From positions 1 through 33,482 of the forward strand of contig DVOU01000030.1 in NCBI GenBank assembly GCA_018713365.1: 33,482 nt of DNA, given 5' to 3'. The DNA is from Pullichristensenella excrementipullorum (GTDB lineage Bacteria; Bacillota; Clostridia; Christensenellales; Aristaeellaceae). The translations under genes were made by a program, and so were the position numbers. The notes under the pieces were generated by a model. That model had not been told where the DNA came from, ran no database searches, and was given only the letters and a program-made list of their open reading frames with translations. This document shows positions 7,181-13,445 of the stretch, in pieces. The first letter of the stretch is position 1. The number at the start of each line of letters is the position of its first letter.

Positions 7181-7630
7181 GTTCGCGGTCGCGCGGGGGA
7201 AGCGCAGGTCGGCGGGGGAGAGGGCCTGCGAATGGCGGACGCGGCAAGAGTGTGGGCAATCTGTTCGCGGTCGCACGGGGAAGCGCCGGTCGACGGGGAG
7301 TGGGTCTGCGATGGGCAAACGCGGCAAGAGCGCGGACGAGCCGTTTTCGGTCGCGCGGGGAAGCGCAGGTCGGCGAGGGAGAGGGGCCTGCGAATGGCAG
7401 AGATACGGCAAATGCGCGGGCAAAGCCGTTTTCAGTCGCGCGGGGAAGCGCAGGTCGGCGGGAGAGAGGGGCCTGCGAATGAGCGGACGCGGCAAGAGGG
7501 TGGGCAAGCCGTTTTCGGTCGCGCGGGGGAAGCGCAGGTCGGAGGGGGTGGGTCTGCAAATGGGTGGACGGGGCAAGGGTACGGATGAGCCGTTCGCGGT
7601 CGCGTCCGGGAAGCGTAACGGCCATTGGGA
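7181..7630 (+). repeat. Array of ~80-bp imperfect tandem repeats
   Basis: Six copies begin at 7181, 7263, 7343, 7428, 7511 and 7592, so the spacing is 80-85 bp. The core reads about GTTTTCGGTCGCGCGGGGAA, then GCGCAGGTCGGCG. A purine-rich stretch ending in GGCCTGCGAATG follows, then GGCAAGAG-x-GTGGGCAAGCC. The period is not a multiple of three and the frame drifts, so it is unlikely to be coding. The remaining sequence 7045-7180 and 7631-7790 is GC-rich with no gene that I can support. Confidence 0.85.
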
Positions 7631-7790
7631 TCGTTGGGAAGACTGGGTCGGCGAATGCGGGCAAGGGCATGCGGGGTGGTCAGGGCAAGCCCTTGCCGGG
7701 AAGCGGGCTTTGCGGGGGGCGCGGGTGGGGGAAAAATGCATGGGCGGGGGCTTTGCGGCTGCGCGATCGGAAAAACCGCGCGCACGAGGG

Positions 7791-7819
7791 TTGTCCGCCC
7801 ACCGTGCCTCATATATAAT
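7791..7819 (+). promoter_or_regulatory. Promoter of the ParB/Noc-like gene
   Basis: TTGTCC (7791-7796), a 17-base spacer and a perfect TATAAT (7814-7819) lie about 40 bases before the start codon. The promoter is outside the tandem repeat array, which sits just upstream of it. Confidence 0.75.
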
Positions 7820-7859
7820 ACCGCGGCGCGGGCCGCAGAGGGGGCGGGTCGATTTGCAG

Positions 7860-8651
7860 ATGGTGCGCGTGGAGCTTTCGCGGCTTTTGTCCAGCCCGCA
7901 GGCGGCGCGGCGGGAGGTGTCCGAAGCGGACGTGCGGGCGCTGGCCGCCTCCATCGCCGAACACGGCCTGCTCTGTCCGTTGCTGGTGCGGCGGGCGGGG
8001 GCGGGCTATGCGCTGGTGGCCGGGGCGCGGCGGCTGCGCGCCCTGCGCCTGCTGGGGTGGGAGAGCGCGCCCTGTCTGTTGGCGGCGGCGGACGATCTGG
8101 AGAGCCGCCTGATGGCGCTGGTGGAGAACATCCAGCGGCAGGAGCTGCATTATCTGGACGAGGCGGAGGCCTGCCGCGCCATTCTCCGCGAACACGGGCT
8201 GACGCAGGAGGAGTTGGCGCGGCGGCTGGGGCGCAGTCCTTCGGCGCTGGCCAACCGCCTGCGGCTGCTGAAGCTGCCGGAGGAGGTGCGCGCGGCGCTG
8301 CGGGAAAGCCCGGCGCTGGGCGAGCGCCACGCGCGGGCGCTGCTCAAGCTGCCGGACGCCGGTTTGCAGTTTGACGCCGTGCGCCGCGCCGCGCGGGAGA
8401 AGATGGGCGTGCGCGCGCTGGAGGCCCTCGTGGAGCGCCTGGCCCAGCCCAAGCCGCCGCGCGGGCGCGTGCGGCGCGTCTTTCGCGATGGGCGCATGTT
8501 CGTCAACGCCGTACTCAATACAGTGCGGGAGCTGAACGCTCTCGGCGTGCCCGCCGCCACGCAGGTGCGCCGCCTGCCCGGCCGCATCGAGATCACCGTG
8601 ACCCTGCCGGAGCGCGTGGACACGGCCCCGGAGGGGGCGGGAGGGAGCTGA
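7860..8651 (+). CDS. ParB/Spo0J/Noc-family DNA-binding protein
   Basis: The 263-residue protein has the ParB N-terminal domain, with the arginine-rich nucleotide-binding segment GARRLRA (55-61; GERR is usual) and VENIQRQEL (88-96). A KorB-type helix-turn-helix follows at ~114-135 (LTQEELARRLGRSPSALANR). It should bind and spread on DNA for chromosome organisation or division-site control. No parA lies beside it, unlike a canonical parAB locus, so it may be a Noc-type or stand-alone paralogue. A canonical parS (TGTTTCACGTGAAACA) was not found nearby. The start is uncertain: ATG 7860 is used, but TTG 7854 has better spacing from the GAGGGGG ribosome site. Confidence 0.85.
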   Translation: MVRVELSRLLSSPQAARREVSEADVRALAASIAEHGLLCPLLVRRAGAGYALVAGARRLRALRLLGWESAPCLLAAADDLESRLMALVENIQRQELHYLDEAEACRAILREHGLTQEELARRLGRSPSALANRLRLLKLPEEVRAALRESPALGERHARALLKLPDAGLQFDAVRRAAREKMGVRALEALVERLAQPKPPRGRVRRVFRDGRMFVNAVLNTVRELNALGVPAATQVRRLPGRIEITVTLPERVDTAPEGAGGS

Positions 8652-9105
8652 CGCACCCATCGTGGGAAAGCGGCGAACTGGCCGTCGTTGTGCGCAAGGA
8701 CGGCGCAGCGCCCATTGTGGAAAAGCGCCGTCGCACGGCCCTGCCGGGGCGTTGGGCTGACGCGTCCCTTGCTGTGGGCGCGCGCTCGCATGCGCCGGGC
8801 CGCCGCCGCTGCCTCTCGCGCCGGAAACGCGGGCGCGCCGTCAAAGCCCCAAAGGCGGAAACTGCCTTGAGAAAAGCGCATCAACGGCGCTCTCCGCTTC
8901 CCGCGCAGTTTCCGCTCCGTTCGTCTGTTCGCCGTCCAACGCACCAGGGCCCGCCCTTGGTCGGGGCGGGCCGGGTCGGGGCGCCGGGGGCTTTCGTGAA
9001 CGCTGCGGGGGCTTCGTTCCCGGCGCGTATGGCAACGCGGCCTGGGGCGGCCCGCGCCTTGTAGCGGCCTTCTTTTCGCCGGCGGCCGCGGCGCGGGGCG
9101 CGCCC
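8652..9105. other. Intergenic region with one nested inverted repeat
   Basis: No gene is supported between the convergent ParB-like and Cys-rich genes. A nested hairpin is present: GCGGAAACTGC (8855-8865) pairs with GCAGTTTCCGC (8905-8915). An inner AGCGC/GCGCT stem sits inside it. Neither strand shows a clear T tract after it. Two similar 17-base stretches, CCCATYGTGGRAAAGCG, lie near 8656 and 8712. Confidence 0.5.
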
Positions 9106-10095
9106 TCAGCGCAGGCTCGACATCGTCGAGCCGCAGCGCGGGCAGATGTTGCCGGAGCATTGGCAGGTGGTGCCGCAGTTGGAGCAGGTGGCCATGCGGC
9201 CGCAGCACCCGCCGGTGGCCTGCGCGCCGGGGCAGGCAGCGCTCTGGCCGTTGAACACCGTGGTGGCCCCCGCCGCCTCGCCGCCGACGTTTTCAAACGC
9301 GCAGCTGGACTGGGGGAAAAGCGGGAGCGAGAAAAATTCGTCGCAGACCGACTCGGCGTACTCCTCGGCCGGCGGGATCTCGCAGAAGCCGTATGTGGGC
9401 ACCATGATGTCCACCTCGGCAAGCACCTTCAGAACGATGGTGACGCAGATGGTGATCTCAAAGGTGCAGTTGCCGATGTAACTGCCGGAGACGCAAATCG
9501 CGCTCACAAGGCTCTCGAGCGTGAAGGGGATGATGGAATCGTCCGGGATGCACAAAAGCACGTCGCGGTCCACCTGCAACACGGCCTGACCGACCCATTC
9601 CTGGCATCTCTGGTCGGTAAACAGCACGTCGATGGGCACGTCCACGGTGGCCTTGACGCGGGCGAACTGCGGCCGGTCGCAGAGGCGCTCCACGCACAGG
9701 TTGGTGATGCGGCCCTTGGTGGTGGAGGAGCGGCAGCTCTCAAACGTCCAGGTGCCGCAGGGAGAGGGCAGGGGGCAGGGGCTGTTTTCGGCGTTTTCCA
9801 CGGCCTGTTCGTGGGTGATGGGGCCGCCGCAGGCGTTGCAGGTGCAGGAGCATTCGTTGCCCTCGCAGGAGCAGTTGCAGTTGGCGGCGCAGTTGCCGTG
9901 GCAGTCGCCGGGCAGCACGGGCACGATGTTGGAGATGACGATCTTCTTGTCATCGAGCTGTTCCTGGCAGAGACAGGAATCGTAGACGTTCTTCACCTGG
10001 ATGCAGACGCGCTTGTTGAGCCCCGTGAGGACATTGCCGCTCACCGAGCCGGGGCTGGCTTCGGCGTTGGCGTTCTTGTAGCTGTAAAACGACAT
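9106..10095 (-). CDS. Cysteine-rich protein, possibly spore-surface associated
   Basis: The 329-residue protein has about 34 cysteines. They cluster in residues ~63-90 (repeated CxC and CxxxC) and in the last ~45 residues, whose CSNC and CPRC pairs resemble a zinc ribbon. The middle is beta-rich, with DVPIDVLFTDQ and DRDVLLCIPDDSI, and contains no signal peptide or membrane segment. The start ATG at 10095 has a perfect AGGAGG 9 bases upstream. I recall related clostridial proteins with the opening pattern KRVCIQVKNVYDSC and cysteine-rich coat-like composition, but I cannot name the family. A spore-coat role is inference, supported by a possible sigma-E/K type promoter upstream. Confidence 0.75.
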   Translation of the reverse strand: MSFYSYKNANAEASPGSVSGNVLTGLNKRVCIQVKNVYDSCLCQEQLDDKKIVISNIVPVLPGDCHGNCAANCNCSCEGNECSCTCNACGGPITHEQAVENAENSPCPLPSPCGTWTFESCRSSTTKGRITNLCVERLCDRPQFARVKATVDVPIDVLFTDQRCQEWVGQAVLQVDRDVLLCIPDDSIIPFTLESLVSAICVSGSYIGNCTFEITICVTIVLKVLAEVDIMVPTYGFCEIPPAEEYAESVCDEFFSLPLFPQSSCAFENVGGEAAGATTVFNGQSAACPGAQATGGCCGRMATCSNCGTTCQCSGNICPRCGSTMSSLR

Positions 10096-10140
10096 GATCC
10101 ATTCCTCCTCGGATAGAATGTGGGCCGCCGCCCACGCTGC

Positions 10141-10166
10141 ATACTATGACCGGGGGAGAGAATGGT
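10141..10166 (-). promoter_or_regulatory. Possible sporulation (sigma-E/K type) promoter
   Basis: On the minus strand ACC (10166-10164) is followed 15 bases later by CATAGTAT (10148-10141). This fits the loose mother-cell sigma pattern AC...CATA---T. It lies about 45 bases upstream of the Cys-rich gene, where no TTGACA/TATAAT promoter is visible. The match is short and could be chance. Confidence 0.35.
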
Positions 10167-10171
10167 GCGGG

Positions 10172-10260
10172 GCAGAGCGCCGATAAAGCCCGCGACCGCA
10201 AAAACCGCACGGATATAAAAATCAGCAGCAATTTTGGTTTCCCGGGCCTGCAAACTGCCC
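10172..10260 (-). repeat. Dispersed ~85-bp repeat, copy 1
   Basis: This segment aligns with 21290-21378. Shared stretches include CAGAGCG, GATAAAGCCC, ACCGCAAAAA and GCAATTTT in the same order and spacing apart from one 3-base gap. On the minus strand both copies can be read as a similar hydrophobic peptide ending in FAVAGFIGAL or FAVVGFISAL. Copy 1 has lost most of the 11-bp hairpin present in copy 2. Confidence 0.6.
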
Positions 10261-10286
10261 GACGTTCAACTCCTTTTTGGCAACGC

Positions 10287-10530
10287 AAACGGCCCCGCTC
10301 CCGCGCTTTGCGGAGGTGAGGCCGTTCGGAGCATTGACAGGGCTTGCGACGGCGATGCGCGCTGAACGCCCCTTTTCCGCCACAGAAAACGGCCCCGCCC
10401 CCGGCGCTTTGCGGAGGTGAGGCCGTTCGGAGCATTGACAGGGCTTGCGACGGCGATGCGCGCTCGAGCGCCCTTGTCCGCCATGGAAAACGGCCCCGCC
10501 CCCGCGTGTTTGCGAAGGCGGGGCCGCTTG
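10287..10530 (-). repeat. Triplicated terminator-like repeat downstream of ribF
   Basis: Two full units and a partial third, of 100-101 bp period, start at about 10289, 10389 and 10490. Each holds the element ACGGCCCCGCYCCC...GCGGAGGTGAGGCCGT. The full units also share GGAGCATTGACAGGGCTTGC and GACGGCGATGCGCGCT almost unchanged. On the minus strand each gives a GGCC/GGCC-type stem followed by a T run of 3-4, strongest in the copy nearest ribF. Confidence 0.85.
10485..10526 (-). terminator. Rho-independent terminator of the rimP-ribF operon
   Basis: On the minus strand CGGCCCCGCC (10526-10517) pairs with GGCGGGGCCG (10500-10491), followed by TTTTCC. It lies just past the ribF stop codon. Confidence 0.8.
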
Positions 10531-10534
10531 CGTT

Positions 10535-11098
10535 TCACAGCGCCGCGCCGATGTCCAGCAGTTTTTGCGCCCGCGCGGTCTGCCCTTCCCGGAGCAGGCG
10601 GCGGATGAGCGTTGAGGAGACCAGTTCCCCCTGCTCGTACACCGGGGGGACGATGACGGCGGCGAAGTCCATGTGCGCGCTCATTTCGCCGATGAGGCGG
10701 GCGTCGCCCTGCCCGTGGTAGCCAAAGCGGTGGTTTTCGCCCACCACCACGGCCACGGCGCGCATATTTTTGACCAGAGAGGCAAGGTACTCGCGCGCGT
10801 CCTCGCGGGCCACGTCCAGCGTGAAATGGCGCACCAGCGCGTAGTCCGCGCCGAGGCGGGCAAACTTTGCGCAGCGCTCCTCCAGCGTACTCAACTGCGC
10901 CGGGGCGCGCTCCGGGTGCAGCACGGCGAGGGGATGGCGGTCGAAGGTGCAGACCACGCAGTCCGCACCCATATCGGCGGCGATGTCGTGGGCGCGGCGG
11001 ATGAGCGCCGCGTGGCCGATATGCACGCCGTCGAACGTGCCCAGCGCCAGCACGGAGGCTTTGCCCGTATATTCCCGTTCGCTGTGAATGATCTGCAA
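10535..11098 (-). CDS. ribF: FAD synthase (FMN adenylyltransferase) domain protein, RibF lacking the kinase domain
   Basis: The 187-residue protein has the nucleotidyltransferase signature GTFDGVHIGH (20-29), the FDRHPLAVLHP motif and SSTLIRRLL near the end. It corresponds to the N-terminal FAD synthase half of bacterial RibF. The family is usually about 300 residues with a C-terminal riboflavin kinase, and that half is missing: the stop follows KLLDIGAAL and a terminator follows at once. No frameshifted kinase sequence is apparent downstream. The start is TTG at 11098, with AAAGGAGG about 10 bases upstream. It is the last gene of the operon, 51 bases after truB. It may act only in FMN to FAD conversion, with the kinase encoded elsewhere. 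Confidence 0.9.
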   Translation of the reverse strand: MQIIHSEREYTGKASVLALGTFDGVHIGHAALIRRAHDIAADMGADCVVCTFDRHPLAVLHPERAPAQLSTLEERCAKFARLGADYALVRHFTLDVAREDAREYLASLVKNMRAVAVVVGENHRFGYHGQGDARLIGEMSAHMDFAAVIVPPVYEQGELVSSTLIRRLLREGQTARAQKLLDIGAAL

Positions 11099-11149
11099 GG
11101 CCGCGCGGCCTCCTTTAATGTGTTTCGATGGGCAGGCGTCCTGCCGGCC

Positions 11150-12037
11150 CTATTTGAGCAGCATGGCGCGGAAGCGCACGGAGCCGTCCTCGCGCGGCGC
11201 GCCGATGCCGGCAAATTCCCCGCCCACGTAGACGCGCAGCGCCTCCGCCTGCGGCGCGGGGGCATCCAGCCATTCCGGGCGCAGGGGCATGCCGTTGCGC
11301 GCGGCGGCGCGGTGTCTTGCCTCTACGCGCACGGCGGGGAGGTGGGCAATGGCCGCGTCCATGGGCAAGAGCCGCGCATTGAGCCCCTCCGCGCCGAGGG
11401 CGTCCACTTCCTCCAGCGTCAGGGCGTTTTCCAGCGTGAACACGCCGGCGCGCTTGCGCTCGAGCGAAGCCATATGGCCGCCGCAGCCCAGATACGCGCC
11501 GATGTCGTGGCAGAGCGTGCGAATGTAGACGCCCTTGCCGCAGTCCACTTCCAGCCGGTAGCGGCCGTTGCCCAGCGAGGCGGTCAGGCGCACATCGTCC
11601 ACGCGGCAGGCGCGCGGGGCGATCTCGACGCTCTCGCCGCGCCGCGCCAGTTCGTACAGCCGCTTGCCGCCGCGCTTGATGGCCGAGTACATGGGCGGCG
11701 TCTGCCATATCTCCCCGATAAAGCGGGGCAGCGCGGCGCGCACGTCCGCCTCGGTGACGGTCACAGGTCGTCTTTCCACCACCGCGCCGGTGGCGTCCTG
11801 TGTGTCGGTGATGACGCCCAGCTGCAATTCGGCCACGTAGGTCTTTTGCTTGTCGATGATGTAGTCAAACAGCCGCGTGGCCGCGCCCACGCACACGGGC
11901 AACACGCCCGAGGCCATGGGGTCCAGCGTGCCGCCGTGGCCGATGGCCGTGCCGCGCGGCAGGCGCTTGCGCACGAAGACCACGCAGTCGCTGGACGTCC
12001 TGCCCAGCGGCTTGTTCAGCACCAGAAAGCCGTCCAT
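11150..12037 (-). CDS. truB: tRNA pseudouridine(55) synthase
   Basis: This 295-residue enzyme isomerises U55 in the T-loop of tRNAs. The catalytic aspartate is D39 in GGTLDPMASGVL. Other family motifs follow: KTYVAELQLG, YSAIKRGGKRLYE and KGVYIRTLCHDIG. A C-terminal PUA-like tail ends the protein (residues ~245-295). The ATG at 12037 overlaps the nrnA stop by one base (TGATG), pointing to coupled translation. The length is normal for the family. Confidence 0.97.
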   Translation of the reverse strand: MDGFLVLNKPLGRTSSDCVVFVRKRLPRGTAIGHGGTLDPMASGVLPVCVGAATRLFDYIIDKQKTYVAELQLGVITDTQDATGAVVERRPVTVTEADVRAALPRFIGEIWQTPPMYSAIKRGGKRLYELARRGESVEIAPRACRVDDVRLTASLGNGRYRLEVDCGKGVYIRTLCHDIGAYLGCGGHMASLERKRAGVFTLENALTLEEVDALGAEGLNARLLPMDAAIAHLPAVRVEARHRAAARNGMPLRPEWLDAPAPQAEALRVYVGGEFAGIGAPREDGSVRFRAMLLK

Positions 12038-12999
12038 CAGACGACCTCCCGGACGCGGGAGAGTACCACGTCCACGGCTTCGGCGAGCGGGCGGTGGATG
12101 GTGATGCCGGCGGCGCGCTCGTGGCCGCCCCCGCCCAGGGGCTGGGCCACGTCGCGGGCGACGTTGTAGGGGGCGACGGAGCGCAGCGAGAACTTGGCCG
12201 AAGCGCCGTCCTCCTGCTCGGTGGCCAGCGCGGCGATCTCCACGCCCTCGATCTCGATCAGGTAGTTGACGATGCGCTCGGTATCGCAGCGCAGCGCCCC
12301 GGCGCGCTCGAACATGGCGTTGGTCACGCAGGCCCATGCCACCTTGCCCTCCCGGTGCAGCCCGGCGAGTACCAGCCCCAACAGGCGCGTGCGCGCCTCT
12401 GTGCGCGTGCGGTAGATGTAGCCGGTGATCTCATCCACGTCTGCCCCGGCGCGCACACAGGCGGCGGCGGATTCAAAGGTCTCCGCCGTGGTGTTGGAGT
12501 AGTTGAAATTGCCGGTGTCCGAGGATATGGCGGCGAAGAGGCAGGAAGCCATGTTCTTCGTAAGTTCCACGCCCAGCGCCTCGATGAGCAAAAGCGCCAT
12601 TTCCCCGGCGGCGGCGCGGCCGGGTTCGACGTGGTTGACCTGCCCGAAGAAGGGGTTGCTCTCGTGGTGGTCGAGTACGGCGCGGGCCGCGCAGGCTTCA
12701 AACAGGGCGCGATTATCGCCCAGCATGTCCGGGGCGCTCACGTCCACAGCCAGCGCGCACTGGGGCGCAAAGGGCAAGTTTCCGTCCGCCACCACGCATT
12801 CCTGCCCCGGCAGAAAGCGCAGATATTCCGGCATGCCCCCGGGCAGGCAGGCGCAGGCGCGCTTGCCCAGCGCGCGCAGAGCGAGCGTCACCGCCACGCA
12901 GGAGCCGCAGGCGTCCCCGTCCGGGGCGCGGTGGCCGAACACGGCGATGCCGTCAAAGCCCTTGAGCCAACCGGCCAGTTCAGGGATGGTGACGTTCAT
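12037..12999 (-). CDS. nrnA: DHH/DHHA1 phosphoesterase, NrnA-type oligoribonuclease/pAp phosphatase
   Basis: The 320-residue protein carries the metal-binding motifs of the DHH family: GHRAPDGDA (22-30), D86 in AVDVSAPD, the DHH triad (110-112) and SSDTGNF. The C-terminal DHHA1 substrate-binding motif is GGGGHERAAG. NrnA degrades very short RNAs and dephosphorylates 3'-phosphoadenosine 5'-phosphate. Its position between rbfA and truB is characteristic of Firmicutes. It overlaps rbfA by 20 bases and truB by one base. Confidence 0.93.
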   Translation of the reverse strand: MNVTIPELAGWLKGFDGIAVFGHRAPDGDACGSCVAVTLALRALGKRACACLPGGMPEYLRFLPGQECVVADGNLPFAPQCALAVDVSAPDMLGDNRALFEACAARAVLDHHESNPFFGQVNHVEPGRAAAGEMALLLIEALGVELTKNMASCLFAAISSDTGNFNYSNTTAETFESAAACVRAGADVDEITGYIYRTRTEARTRLLGLVLAGLHREGKVAWACVTNAMFERAGALRCDTERIVNYLIEIEGVEIAALATEQEDGASAKFSLRSVAPYNVARDVAQPLGGGGHERAAGITIHRPLAEAVDVVLSRVREVV

Positions 13000-13345
13000 C
13001 TTTTTCCTCCTCGCGCTTGAGTACCTCGCTGATGTGGGCGGCGTATTCGATGTTGGTGTCCATCTCGAACAGCAGCTCCGGCACGTAGCGCAGCTCCACG
13101 CGCTTTCCCAGTTCGCGGCGGATGAAGCCCGCGGCGGACTTGAGCGCGGCCATCACGTCCTTGCGCTTTTCCGGCTCGAGGACGCTTACGCGCACCTTGC
13201 AGTAGCGCAGATCGCGCGTCACCTCGGCGCGCAGGATGGACCATGTTCCACCCAGACGCGGGTCGTGTACCTCGTCGCGCAAAATGCGGTCCAGTTCGCG
13301 GGCGACTTCGGCGCTGATGCGGTCGATGCGGTCAAAACCAGCCAT
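12980..13345 (-). CDS. rbfA: Ribosome-binding factor A
   Basis: The 121-residue protein is a KH-type 30S maturation factor that binds near the 5' end of 16S rRNA. Recognisable features are RISAEVARELDRIL at the N-terminus, VRVSVLEPEKRKDVMAAL in the middle and RRELGKRVELRYVPEL before the tail. ATG 13345 is preceded by AGGAGG with 5-base spacing, so the in-frame upstream extension is not used. An intrinsic terminator hairpin lies between infB and this gene, so expression may depend on read-through. Confidence 0.95.
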   Translation of the reverse strand: MAGFDRIDRISAEVARELDRILRDEVHDPRLGGTWSILRAEVTRDLRYCKVRVSVLEPEKRKDVMAALKSAAGFIRRELGKRVELRYVPELLFEMDTNIEYAAHISEVLKREEEKDERHHP

Positions 13346-13382
13346 AGTTCCTCCTGTGTGGGTCCAAAGTGAAAAAAGGCGG

Positions 13383-13411
13383 AAAATCGGGCGTTCGCCA
13401 GGAACGCCCGA
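13383..13411 (-). terminator. Intrinsic terminator or attenuator between infB and rbfA
   Basis: On the minus strand CGGGCGTTC (13410-13402) pairs with GAACGCCCG (13396-13388). One more A-T pair extends the stem, and TTTTCC and a further TTTTTT tract follow. It lies inside the operon, 50-odd bases before rbfA, so it would reduce expression of the downstream genes. Confidence 0.7.
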
Positions 13412-13445
13412 CCGTAATATCCGGGACTTCGGGAAAGGCGCTTGC

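Noticed and set aside
7181..7630. CRISPR array
   Set aside because: The units are diverged, the parts between the cores are also similar to one another, and no cas genes are present.
7631..7859. Canonical parS site near the ParB-like gene
   Set aside because: No sequence close to TGTTTCACGTGAAACA was found by reading either strand here.
6851..7954. Minus-strand 367-codon frame over the 6S RNA and tandem repeats
   Set aside because: It spans the 6S RNA, its promoter and repeats whose period is not a multiple of three; the product is Pro/Arg-rich low complexity.
8690..9064. Small plus-strand frame between ParB-like and Cys-rich genes
   Set aside because: There is no ribosome site or recognisable motif, and the composition is that of GC-rich random frames.
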